From Polydactylus sextarius (lineage: Eukaryota; Chordata; Actinopteri; Polynemidae), in the NCBI GenBank assembly GCA_016801845.1, contig CM028911.1:5254885-5318884 (forward strand): a stretch of 64,000 nucleotides of DNA, written 5' to 3'. Positions 41,877-52,570 of this stretch are shown here, in pieces. Position 1 is the stretch's first letter. The number at the start of each line of letters is the position of its first letter. A program made the position numbers and the translations under genes. Under the pieces are notes generated by a model. It saw only the letters and a list, made by a program, of their open reading frames with translations. It searched no databases and was not told the DNA's origin.

Positions 41877-41878
<2 letters not shown>

Positions 41879-42057
41879 TGTACACATACAGCTGGTGTGT
41901 TTGTTACTATTTAGTTTGTTTAAACACAAACATGCTGGTTTCCTTTATTGCTTACACATATTTCACAACTTTTCCTGCCCTGGAGCAAGAGGAAGACCAA
42001 CCATCCTCAGTCATAAATTTTCTCCCACAAGCACAACCTGGAGAATATGCCACACAG

Positions 42058-42061
<4 letters not shown>

Positions 42062-42094
<33 letters not shown>
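42062..42094. repeat. (CA)n microsatellite
   Basis: About 16 CA units, roughly 190 bases after the (GA)n tract. Confidence 0.95.
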
Positions 42095-42095
<1 letters not shown>

Positions 42096-45000
42096 GCAGG
42101 GAAGGTGGGATGGAAAAGAATTGAAGAGAGAGCATCATATATCAATCACAAATGAGGATTTTCAGTGAATGTTTTACCACCCACTCTGATTAAAAGTTAT
42201 GTAAAACAAATTTATTTGATTAGCAAAAAAACAAACCAAAAAAAAAAGATCAGAGCATCTTAGCCTGTCACTCCTCATATGACTGAACATCGTATTAATC
42301 ACAGTGGATGGTGTGGTGTTTGTGACTGCCCCTCTTCACTTCACCGAGCTAATGGGAAATCAAATCTGGGGAATGTCTTTAGCTCATTGCTCATCTTCAG
42401 GACGCCTGCCCAATTAAATGGATTCAATTTATCAGACATGATTCATTCCCAACACAAACTCATATTTACCTCATCTGTGATTGATGAGGATCATTATGAT
42501 GATTAAATTTGCTCTAAATGTGTTCGTATGTCCGTCTTTGTCTTCACAAAGGATCTCTAACTCTCCCTCTATGACTCTGCACTGTAAATTCAGTTTTGTG
42601 TCTGGATGTGTGAGTGGATACAAAGAAGGGGAGTTATTAGTTTTTATTGCAGGTAGTCACAGTCTGTGTGTGTGTGTGTTTTCTTTTCCCCATAAAGAGA
42701 TTGACATCTCTGCTGTATTTTCTGTGGTCTTGCATGTTTGGTGGTTTTTGGTTTTGGACTGGAGGCAGCGACTGATGGCTGGAATTTGTAGTCAGCTCTT
42801 TTGTTACATGTTTTCGGAGCTTTCTCACACCAAGGCACTGGTGAGGATCCAGGGCATCGTGTGTTTGTATTGTCCAGTGTTTATTTGGTTTCTGTTTTGA
42901 GTGTGTATGAAGACGTCAGTGATTAAAATGCAAGGGAAAGAGAGGAAAAATAAGACTTCTGTCCAAATTTGAGAAATACACTATTTGCTTTTGTGACGAC
43001 ATCCGTGTTGGGAAAGATCGTTTAAGCAGTGGACCCATGGTTTGCTGTTCATTACGGTCATTTTAGCTTGTTTATTTGTCCTGGGAAAGTACATAAAACT
43101 GGTCAGACTGACGCCTGAAGACGGGAGACATGCACCCAACTGAGATGGTCAAACACATACACATTAATACACTTTGCCATATTAGTGCTGCTGCCTTAAA
43201 AACTTGTAAAAAACTTTTCTTAGAAAAACAGCCTTGTTTTAGGCTTTAAGTTTTAAAGTCCTAAAGAGATGCACAGCATCTTTTTACTGAATATAAAATG
43301 CAAAAATGACTAAAACTTAACACAAACAGTTTGTGTCTTGCACTTATCTACAAATATGCCTCTATACATGCAATAATCTAAATACTGTATTATTTGCATA
43401 AAGCATATAGGTGATATAAAACCAGTGTTTTTACTGTCACATTCCTTTTATAGGGTCGTCTCCCCATGGCCATATATAAACATAAGAAGGGCTGTTGCCA
43501 GAATGTATAAATCCCCCAGTTGAGCACTAATTGTATGATTTAAAGCATAGCTGTTGAACACCTCAGAGAGGCCCCACACTGACTTTGTGTGGACATTATA
43601 CAGACAGGCCTGTACAGGGACCGGAAAATGGACCGGTAGGGGTGGGGGGTGGTTAAAGAGGAAGAGGAGGAGAGGTGAAAGTGGGGGTATAAAGATGTTA
43701 TAGTTGCTGATATGAGACCTCAGCAATAACGGACAACACCTACCTGATTACATTAACATACGGCCTGTGCCCCTCCTTTCCTTTTTGCTCCTTTCTGTCA
43801 TGTGGATTTCCCATTTACTCCCTCGTGGCAATTTTGTTTCAGTTATATCATATTGTACATCATATAAATGACTGCGGTAGCACATGTTGTGCATTGCCAC
43901 GTGACCTCCAGAGCATGTGGCAACAGGTTCAGAGCCATAGGTCAATTCTATCTTATCCCAACACTCATATAAAAGTGATAAACTGTTGCCTTACCTTGGA
44001 TGTGGCCTGGCAAGAATATGACTGAAACACAAGTTAAAGGTAGCATTAATTTTTTTAAAGTTATTCATCAATTTTATTAGGATGTTGAAAACAGGAATTC
44101 AAAACTTTGGCAAAATCGAACTGTTTGAGTTTGATTTATAATCTCTGGTATATTTCAGAACAGTTAAATGCATTTTGTGTATATTTGCTCTATTTTCCAT
44201 TTTCAGTCAATTGCCACTGAAGCTCTTTGACTTTGCCATCCTGTAAAGCTATGCTTTTAGAAAAGACAAAGAAAAAGAATGAAATTTAAAAATAGGAGAG
44301 GAAGTCGGATTAAAGAGTTCCCCGGTTTGTGAGCTAGAGCTCTCTGGAGATGCTCTCTTGTCACTCGCTCTAAGTGCTAGTCCTGCAGGAGTTCTAAAGC
44401 TCTTGCAATCCACCTCACCACACTCATAGCCATGAGGCCTGGGAAGACCATAAAGCCTTTTTACAAGGTGACATGACATAAAAACGTAGGGAGAACAGAA
44501 AAAGAATGGGGTAATATCTAGGAAAAAGGCCTAAACCTTTCTCATTTTCCCTCTTTCTGTCTCAATTGTTTGCACTAGTGCCTCTTATCGTGTGTGCATT
44601 TAACAGAGGATATGTGTTTTTCTGTGTGTGTGTGTGTTAGAAGCTACGTGGCTAGTATAAATGGTTGGACTGGTGAGCCGTTCCCTGTCTGCCATCACCC
44701 ATGTCCACTTACACACACTCTGGGCCTCAGTGGAAATGAAGAGGGGATTATGGCTCTGACTGATCCTGGAGGGTCACGCACTTAACACTACTGTAAACAA
44801 CAAGGCCATTTGAGTGGTTCACACCAAGCTTAGCATTAGAGGTGAAAGCTTGAGGACACAATCTGACTGTAGATACTGTGGAAACTTGTGGTAGAATTGT
44901 TGAGGTTACTGATAAAAAAAAAAAAAAAAAAAAGCCAAAACCAATCATGTTGGTGAGGAGGCTTATCATTTTTTTTTTTTTTTTCAAAAACTGACACTGC

Positions 45001-48000
45001 CGATTTTCATTGTTTAAAAAATTTAGTTGAGTGAAAATGTATTACCTAATTTTTAATTTATTTATTGGCCATCATTTCTTTGAGTGATGACAACCATTTA
45101 CTCACCAAAGTAAATTGCTGTGGTCTGGAAAAATGGCCACGTTGCTACATGATTCAAAGCCTGACTGGTCAAATGATCGCACAGGTTGTAAAACAAGTCA
45201 GCAGTTAAGCTGAATTATCCAAACTACTTTATTTAGAGGTGAAATCATAGGTGAGTCATTCTAAATGTCTGTTAAAATCTCTAAACCAGACTGGAAAACT
45301 ATGGCAAATAAGATAGATCAAAAAACTGAATCAAGAATACTTAAACTGAGAGGAGAGACTCTTTAGGCATCACTATGACCTATGGAAACAAACATGACGA
45401 TAAGAGAGTTAGTTTAAGTCACCAATTTTTTAAGAATCAGAAAAATCTATATTGTCATTGTAAATTAATACAACAAAACTGAAAACTTTACTAGCTTGTC
45501 TGCTTATTGTGTAAGAAGTGAATAAGCATTCCTAACACTAATACCAAAAATTTAAAGGGATGTTACTCATTGTAATACTGCTCATGACTCATTGTGATAC
45601 TACTATTCTAAAAATACATATTTGGTGGTAAACGTATCAGCATTTTAGCTTGCTAACTAAAGGTGGCCCTTAGAAGTGCATCAGAAGTCTTCCAAACTTT
45701 GATTTACAGTGGAGTACAATCTTATCATTCACCTTCATTTCTTCTTCCAGATGAATGTGGCTAATCTAGTTGTTTGTCTTAACCTGTTTGATCATCTAAC
45801 TACATGCTTTTCTCTTTCCCAAGTCACATTTCTTTTTGGCGATGAGGCTATAATCCCAGATGTCAGCAATTAACTTGGCAAGTGAAATGTCATTGTTATT
45901 GATAGAGAGTGATGGCCAAAACTACAAAAAATACATACAAGCTATTTAAAAACTGAATAGTGATTTAATATTATTGTTGTTCCAGCTGTGAGGTTGGTGA
46001 CTTCAGCTTTTAAGCCTCAGTGAGGAGATGATGATTTTTTAATAAATTGATCAATCATTAGGTTACATTGTCCAGATCTATTGACATGACTTGCTTGTGT
46101 TTTGTTTTGCAACAGATTCTCTCTAAAGTGGTCTCTGCAGGGCTCAGGCTTTTGCGCTTTTGTTTGTTTTCTCTCCTTTTCGATTAGGGAGGCCTCAAGG
46201 ATTCAACATAATGGCCTTGCTCAGAGGAATGGGATAAAACAAGGCTGATTCCAAGAGAGGGGAATGCTGGAGATGGGGCTTAGTGATGTTTTTGCGTGAC
46301 AGAGGTTCATATAAAAAGATTTTGGTCCATAATTTGCTTGCCTTGGGTCAGCTCCAGAAAGTCAGAGGAATTTTATTCTGTTGCAGACGTAGGGGGATGG
46401 GGAAGTACAGAAACCTGCCCCACTAAAACACCCAACACAATATGGTTCACATTTTTCTCCCTCATACTAAGTGTACCATGAATTATCTTGCGTTCCAGTT
46501 GAAGGGAAAAACTTTGATTTCATCTCATGTGTAGCAGTGTGGCTGAAAAGCAGCAGTGTATTTACAGTATATCAACTCTTCAGACTGTATGAGTCAGACG
46601 GCCAGCTCGATGCACCAACTGTGTCAATGCTGCACTTCTCACTCCTTCGTTAGACCTACTTTTCCTGCACTATATACGTCTGGATCGAGAATGTAAACAA
46701 ACCTAGTGAAAGAACGGGTGAGTCAGGAGTCTGTCTGTCTGTGCCGCTTTGCTTAATTTTGTTTGCAGCACCATGTAGTGCGCTGATCGTTCCCTCTTGC
46801 CTCCTCTGATGACAGCCAGGGCACAGACTCCCATAAACATAATAAATCACTTCTGATGATAGTGACTCATTTCACACCATTTATTCTTTTTTCCCTGTCT
46901 TTTCATCAGTTGTTAAGGCATTTTACACAGGCAGCCAAATGCAACCTGAGTTGGTTTCTGAGTGCAATTCAAACATCATTATCATCATCTCAACCATCCA
47001 ACACAATCATTAACAAGCCAGATCATATTTAAGGATTTGCTGTAGAGGTCTCTGAACATAGTTCTGTCCTCCACTCGGCTGCTCAGTGTGAGGCCACTCT
47101 GCCACTCTCCCATGGGAATGATCTTCAGAGTTAAAGCTCCGGAGCCAAGGAATTTCAGCGAAGCACCAATGGTTTATTTTTGCAGCCTCTGTGGTGTGTC
47201 TCAGCCTAGCCTAACCAGCTCAGCCCTAGCCTGGCTCTGTGCAGCTCACGGAGCAGTTCAGGAAGGACCCGTCACTCCAGATGGTAGTTCAGTCTCTGCC
47301 AGCGAGAGGGTCTGAAGGCCTGGCTGCTGGCCTAGAACTACAACCACTGACAGGCTAAAGCCTCGGGCCCTTCTACACCAGCACAAAGCACCTTTTCAGG
47401 GGCCTTCTCTCCTTAGCCCCCCCTACTCTCTCTCTCAGTGCTCAGGCAGGGGCCAGCCACCTCATGGAGCCTGGGAGGGAATGTATTCACAGTAGAAATG
47501 GGCTGAGATTCAATATACGGATTCATACAACATGTTCCCAAGTGGGGCTTATGGATAAGACCAAACAGACTTCACTTTATGAAACATGTATTCATCAAAT
47601 CAGAATATAGACAAACCCAGTGAAGCGCAGCAGTGTATTACTGACCAGCGTAGTATTGATCCACGACAGAGTGAGGCTTACTGCAGCAGTTTTAACTCGC
47701 TCAACAATCCAAACTCTTTTGTGGAAAATGTGAGAAATGGACAAATGTGTGACGCCTAGAGTAGGTGGATGCTAACCTGCTAGTGAACCCAGAACGCTCG
47801 GTGTGTCTGCCTTTAAGCCTGGAGCACACCTTTAAAAGTTTGTCTTTCTCTGAGCATGTGCGGGCGACCTCAACCACAACACACCCAACATTGTCTGTGG
47901 ATGAAAAAAAAAGTAACAATCCATAATGTTGCAACACTTCACTATTAGCAGGTGGCGGCAAATCTGAAAAGAGAGGGAAAAAGCTGTAGAACTGAAAGGC

Positions 48001-48247
48001 TTTGAGGGTACAGTAAGTGATTAAGTCAGGAGCTATAATTACCCCATCTTGCCTGGGCAGGACAGAGCAGCCTTTTGTTGTTTCGGAGCAGACAGGCAGG
48101 TACAGAGACATGTCACTCGCTGCACACTTTTGTTTAATAACCAGCTTACAGCAGAGAATGAGAGAGACAGAGAGAAGTTTCCCTTTACCTGCCCCCAAAC
48201 CTTCAGCAGCACACAATCACTCCAGCTCATTCAAGTCAGAGAAGGGT
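42095..48247. other. Intergenic region, no supported gene
   Basis: Mostly unique-looking AT-rich DNA with poly-A/T tracts. A homeodomain-motif-rich patch at about 42280-42490 could be regulatory but is not otherwise supported. Confidence 0.5.
44914..44984. repeat. Poly-A / poly-T fold-back
   Basis: An A-run (44914-44933) then GCC, an inner ACCAA...TTGGT pair, GGC, and after TTATCA a T-run (44969-44984). The arms could pair into a hairpin. Confidence 0.85.
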
Positions 48248-48329
48248 GAGAGTGTGTGTGAGTGTGTGTGTGAGTGTGTGTGTGAGTGCGCGTGTGTGTG
48301 TGCGTGCGTACGTGCGTGTGTGTGTGTGA
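48248..48329. repeat. GT-rich minisatellite (GTGTGTGA units then GCGTGT)
   Basis: A short array of GAGTGTGTGT-type units followed by CGTGCGTACGTGCG. It is imperfect. Confidence 0.9.
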
Positions 48330-49066
48330 GACAAACACAACCACAAAAAGAACCAACAAAACGTTGAAAGCATATTTGAAATTGACAAATTGAGTAGAGG
48401 GGAGTGAAGGGAAATGAGCTGTGTTGGAATTGAGGGAAACAGTGGACTTCTTGTTAGCTGGAAAGAGTGATGCAGGTGAAAAGGGGAGGAGGGTCTTGTG
48501 GTGATTTATTTCCCATGTGATTTATATCCCCTGTCTGTCACCATGGCATTGTCACAGCCATCATTCGTCATTTAGATTGTGAAAACAGTCCACCTGACAA
48601 AGGTAGGCGCCAACATTTGCAGCTGAGTATGCGCAAACTTTCCTCCTGAACTCTGGTGGGAAAGTTTATTCATGATGCAAAATCTTGCTTAGACCTTGAA
48701 AATGCTGGGAGAACACAGCATTATGGTATGGAACCAGGAAGATACTTGTCTTTCTCTGAAGGACTAAAAGTTACATATTGAAGTTATAATGACTCCTGTG
48801 GAAACAGGGTTGTGGCTCTGAATCATACATTTGACAAAGCTCTACTCTACTTTCCCTGTTGAAGACCAAAACAATTCTAACCTCCCTTTTAAATCAGTCT
48901 ATGCCTCCCCTTCTTCCACTTCCTGCTCTTCCTCCCACTCCTCCTCTTCCTCCTCCTGCTCCCCACCACCCCCTTCCCCAGCACCAGTATATGTGTGGAC
49001 TCCTGGGAGCCATAGCTCTGACGAACTGCCCTCCTGCATAGTTTCAATTAAACATCATTTATGGGC

Positions 49067-49068
<2 letters not shown>

Positions 49069-49101
<33 letters not shown>

Positions 49102-49127
49102 GCGTTTTTTTTTTTTTTTTTTTTTTT
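49069..49127. repeat. Twin poly-T tracts
   Basis: Two T-runs of more than 20 bases separated by ACAAGCG, directly before the first PLE-like protein fragment. Lengths in such homopolymers are often unreliable in assemblies. Confidence 0.85.
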
Positions 49128-49457
49128 ATTGCCCCAGTTCTGGGTCTTTTTTTCCTCCACCTCTCCTAGCAGAGAATACTGAGGAGTCTCCGGTCTACAC
49201 ATCAGTGCCTGAACATCTGGCGGAACCTGTAATGAACAATAGTGATGTAGTGCATCCTAAATTGAATAATGTAGCAGTTGAATTGATTGAGCAGTTGAAC
49301 GCGATTTTACCTGATCCTATCTCTCAGGACTCTCTAGGACTTGACCCTCAGGTCATTGTACAGGCTGTCCAAGGCAGCCAGGGTTGAGCCCAAAAGATAC
49401 CCTAATACAACTAGAAAAAATAAAGACTGAGAATTGGAGGTAATCAAACCAATTATC

Positions 49458-49740
49458 ATTTTGGGAGATGCTAATCTTTCTTGTATTATCCCATCCCAGA
49501 ACAAGGAGGTGCAGGTCGATAGCTTCCCAGGAGCTACTTTTTTATCACATTTGCCAGATTTTAACGAGGGTCCCACTTGCGCCTGACGTGAGAGAAGTAA
49601 TCTTATCAGTAGGACTGAATAATTGTCTCAAATGCTATCTCCCTAGCACCATCATCCTGGTACCTGTGATCAACTTCTCAGATAGGTTAGATGAGGCTCA
49701 ACCACACCTTTTAGAGCTCCTCAACCAGACCATTATATAA
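49458..49740 (+). pseudogene. SGNH/GDSL-hydrolase-like segment of the PLE relic
   Basis: The frame starting at 49458 reads ILGDANLSCIIPSQ and then VDSFPGATF. A one-base slip near 49540 moves it into the frame continuing FYHICQILTRVPLAPDVREV and then ILSVGLNNC. The pattern of a GDSN-like block, a short spacer and a hydrophobic strand ending in GLNN resembles SGNH-type esterase domains carried by some retroelements. The catalytic serine position of the first block reads Ala (GDAN), so the domain would be inactive even without the frameshift. Function in such elements is not established; the family assignment is by motif only. Confidence 0.5.
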
Positions 49741-49805
49741 TACATATATAATATATATATAATCACACATATATAATTATAACATATATAACATATATAT
49801 AATTT
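49735..49805. repeat. AT-rich microsatellite (TATA/ATAT variants) inside the PLE relic
   Basis: A run of TATATAATACATATATAA-type units lies between the SGNH-like and pre-RT pieces of the retroelement and breaks the frame between LLNQTI and FLNELAKSHF. Confidence 0.8.
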
Positions 49806-49951
49806 CTTGAATGAACTTGCTAAATCTCACTTTGGCACAGATCCAAAGGATCCAATACACTGGACCACCAAAACTGGCAAATTGAAATTAGAATACTGGC
49901 TCAACCAATTATCTTTACCGACCAGAGAATCCTTATCCACATCTACTTTAT

Positions 49952-50830
49952 TTGTTGCCAAAAATTCACAAAAGCCCCTGAGTTGACGGTGCCTTTTAAA
50001 ATTCTAGCAGAACGGCCGATAGTTAGTGACTGCAGTTCTGAATCTTATAAAATTGCAGAATATATTGATTATTACATCAATCCTTTAGCGTAACTACATT
50101 CTAGTTATGTAAAGGACACATATGATTCCATTTCTAAGTTAAAAAATTTAAAAGTACCTAAAGAGACATTTTTCTATTGATGTGGACTCCTTATACATGA
50201 ATATCAACACAGGGAGGGACCTTAGGGCTATTAAACTAGCGTTCCAACAATCACCATAAGCAAATAGCCCGGACGAGATGATTCTTGAACTTTTAAAACT
50301 TACTTTGACACGTAATGATTTTAAATTTAATGGGAAGGTTTTTCTTAAAATTTGTGCTATGGGGCGTAAATATTCTCCTGCATACGCAGATATTTATATG
50401 GCAGACTGGAAGTATTCAGCATTTAAAAAAATGCACATAACTACCACTACTTAATCTCAGGTATCTGGATGACATTTTTGGACTTTGGGTTGGGACAGAA
50501 ATGTCTTTCAAAGATTTTTTTTTTTTTTTTAGATTCTCAGTGAACATCATCCTAATATTACATTAAAGTACAGTTTACAGAAAGAGAAAGTTGAATTTTT
50601 GGATATGGTGGTCTTTTTCACTTCCTCTTATGGAAGTACAGAAAAAGTTTTAGCTACTAAAGTCTACTTTAAACCGACACCAACACACTTTACTGCACAA
50701 AAAGAGCTACCATCCACAGCATACCTTCAGAGGTCTGATCAAGTCTCAGCTTATTCGTTTCCATCATGTCTGTACTTACCCTGATGATGTTGAGGAGGCT
50801 ACTACTGTCCTGTTTAAGGCACTCGTGTAG
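49952..50830 (+). pseudogene. Penelope-type reverse transcriptase domain, broken
   Basis: Recognisable RT blocks appear in order: LPKIHK, RPIVSDCSSESYKIAEYIDY, SIDVDSLYMNINTG, LELLKLTLTRNDFKFNGKVF, GRKYSPAYADIYMADW, RYLDDIFGLW, LSEHHPNITLKYSLQ, VEFLDMVVFF, TKVYFKPTPTH and FRGLIKSQLIRFHHVCTYP. The YLDD box holds the two catalytic aspartates. Stops fall after LPKIHKSP, after INPLA, in QQSP*ANSP and after MHITTTT. Frameshifts occur near 50170 and 50700, and a T-run at about 50514-50531 sits right after the YLDD block. This is a molecular fossil. Confidence 0.85.
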
Positions 50831-51156
50831 CAGTTATGCTCGCCGAGATAAAAGCAAAGTGGCACAAAGTTTCAACAGACAGGGAATATAAAGAGTAGGA
50901 GGAGGGTCCCCCACTCGTTCCCATGGTCATGATCACCTTACTTTAAATAAATTCAACTCTGAGATCAAAGCCAAAAAATTTCCAATGAGCACAAGAGCAA
51001 TGTATTCAATAAGAATTTGAAAGACGTTTTAGTTCGTACTAATTCAAACAAGAAACGGCCCATCAGCAACCCCTTTCAGTTACCTTTTACTCCATTTATT
51101 TTCAGTGGACCCTCAGGTAGAGGCCAACCTGTCACCCAGAAAATTGTTTCACACCA

Positions 51157-51459
51157 TGCAGAAAAATGTCATCTGTGCTATTCAGTGTCAACACTGTAGC
51201 AGACTCTACATAGGAGAGACTGACAGAACATTAAAAACGTATCTATCGTATCTATGAGCATTTATATCATATCAGAATTTCAAACACTACTACCATCCTG
51301 TACTCCCATTTTGTTACCAATGGAACCCACCATTTTAAGTACTTCGGTTTGGAGAGTAACTCACTTTGTGTGAGTAGCTATCAGCGTAAACGCAACGAAA
51401 GTATTCTGATTGATAAGCTTGCCTCAGTTTCACCCTTAGGCTTAAATGAGAAACCTTAG
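51157..51459 (+). pseudogene. GIY-YIG-like C-terminal segment of the PLE relic
   Basis: The frame reads NVICAIQCQHCSRLYIGETD followed by RTLK. The Cys pair and the LYIGET motif match the GIY-YIG nuclease N-terminal strand found at the C-terminus of many PLEs. After a short disruption near 51240 it continues with HFVTNGTHHFKYFGLES, RKRNESILIDKL and SPLGLNEKP, then stops. In intact PLEs this domain nicks target DNA. Several frame breaks make it inactive. Confidence 0.7.
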
Positions 51460-52570
51460 AATTGTATCTTGAATCCAGATTTTTTTTTTTTTTTTTTTTT
51501 TTGTGGTTCCTAAAAAAAACTATTCACCTTCATTCTTCTCTTAAGGGCAGGATTCAGACTTATGAATCATTATATCAGCTTTTACTTGTTCTAGTTGGGT
51601 TGTGTCTTGTCTTGTCTTTGCATGATTTTGGTTTGAATTTACTCTAAGCCCTTATTATTTTTCTTTGTGGTTTTCTTCAATTCAGCACTTATTTTGTATT
51701 TTCATTTAGTACTTATTCCTTGTTTGGATTTGATTTTAAGCACTTAAAATGTCTTGTTTGATATTTTTTCCTATATGTATTGTCTGAATTTTTTGATATC
51801 CTTCCCTCAAGATTGAATAGGCATTGAAAAAAATCTGAGTAGGAGTGAGTAAACAGATAAGAACATCCTTTGAAGAATTTGGTGCTCTGGGGAATAGAAA
51901 TTTAGAACTATCTTTGCACTTACTTTCATTATTTGTATATTTGTGTGAGTGTTTTTTAATTATGATATTCCCTTTACTTAATCGCTTTTATTTTTCCTCC
52001 CTCTCTTCCCCATTTCTTTTACCTAACCCCTTCCCAATTTTAACCCTTACTTAACCTCAAACCTTGCCACAGCCTTAACCTTAACCCCATTCTCAACCCT
52101 GGCCCTAAATTTAACCCTGTCCCCTACTTTAGCCCTAATTTTAATCCCATCCTCCAAACCAGCTCTAACCTTAACCTTAGGATTCACCTATAATGCCCAC
52201 CTGAACCCCCCCCTCCCCTTTTTCTTTTTTCTTTTAAAACCCCCCCTTTTTTTCTTTATTTCTCTTTTTCCCCCTCCCCATCCTTTTCGTATTGTTTTTT
52301 TTTTTTTTTTTTTTTTTTTATCTGGATCCAATATTATATTTCTTCTATATTCCCTCTTGATTTTATACTGGATTATGTGGAATTTTGCCTGAGCTTTGGC
52401 TTTTGCCTGAGGGTTCCTGTTTTAGAGGGGATTTGCCTCAATTTCCGCATTCCCAATTTGGATTATGTTTTTCTAGTTGTACACAAAACTTTTTTTAAGG
52501 TCATTTTTTATTTCTGAGAGTATGGAGTGTTTTATTTTTTTTCTTCTATGAAACAACACAAGATATGACC
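51460..52570 (+). mobile_element. T-rich tail region after the PLE relic (possible element 3' region)
   Basis: Right after the PLE stop come poly-T runs at about 51480-51502 and 52297-52319, pyrimidine-rich blocks, and the degenerate telomere-like tract at 52021-52179. No coding motif was recognised. The region may be the element's 3' untranslated part or independent low-complexity DNA. No target-site duplication was identified, so the right boundary is unknown. Confidence 0.3.
52021..52179 (+). repeat. Degenerate telomere-like tract (TTAACC/CCCTAA variants)
   Basis: About 160 bp with many copies of ACCTAACC, TTAACC, CCCTAA and CTTAACC at irregular spacing, interrupted by C/T-rich filler. 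It resembles decayed interstitial telomeric-type repeats and also resembles simple C/T-rich minisatellites common in fish introns. No perfect TTAGGG/CCCTAA array is present. Confidence 0.6.

Larger units (their letters stand above)
49160..51459 (+). pseudogene. Decayed Penelope-like retroelement ORF (SGNH-like segment, reverse transcriptase, GIY-YIG-like segment)
   Basis: Penelope-like elements (PLEs) are retroelements whose reverse transcriptase (RT) is often followed by a GIY-YIG endonuclease. Fragments in shifting plus-strand frames follow one order. First is an SGNH/GDSL-like piece at about 49458-49740. Next is a linker with DPIHWT near 49855. The RT begins with LPKIHK at 49952, followed by RPIVSDCSSESY near 50012, DVDSLY near 50180, GRKYSPAYADIYMADW near 50360, the catalytic YLDD at 50462-50473 and FLDMVVFF near 50597. 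Then comes LYIGETDRTLK near 51195 and a final SPLGLNEKP followed by a stop at 51457-51459. Stops interrupt the frame, for example after LPKIHKSP and after INPLA. There are frameshifts at several points, a poly-T tract splits the RT after the YLDD box, and an AT-rich run splits the region before it. It cannot encode a working protein. The 5' limit is uncertain. The Penelope-type RT call is firm; the subfamily is not assigned. Confidence 0.85.

Noticed and set aside
48248..48329. Possible CRISPR-like or regular repeat array
   Set aside because: Imperfect GT-rich minisatellite without spacers; eukaryotic DNA.
48831..49169. Ser/Pro-rich open frame ending in poly-Phe before the PLE fragments
   Set aside because: It might be an N-terminal PLE part, but it is low complexity and reads through poly-T; not called as a gene.
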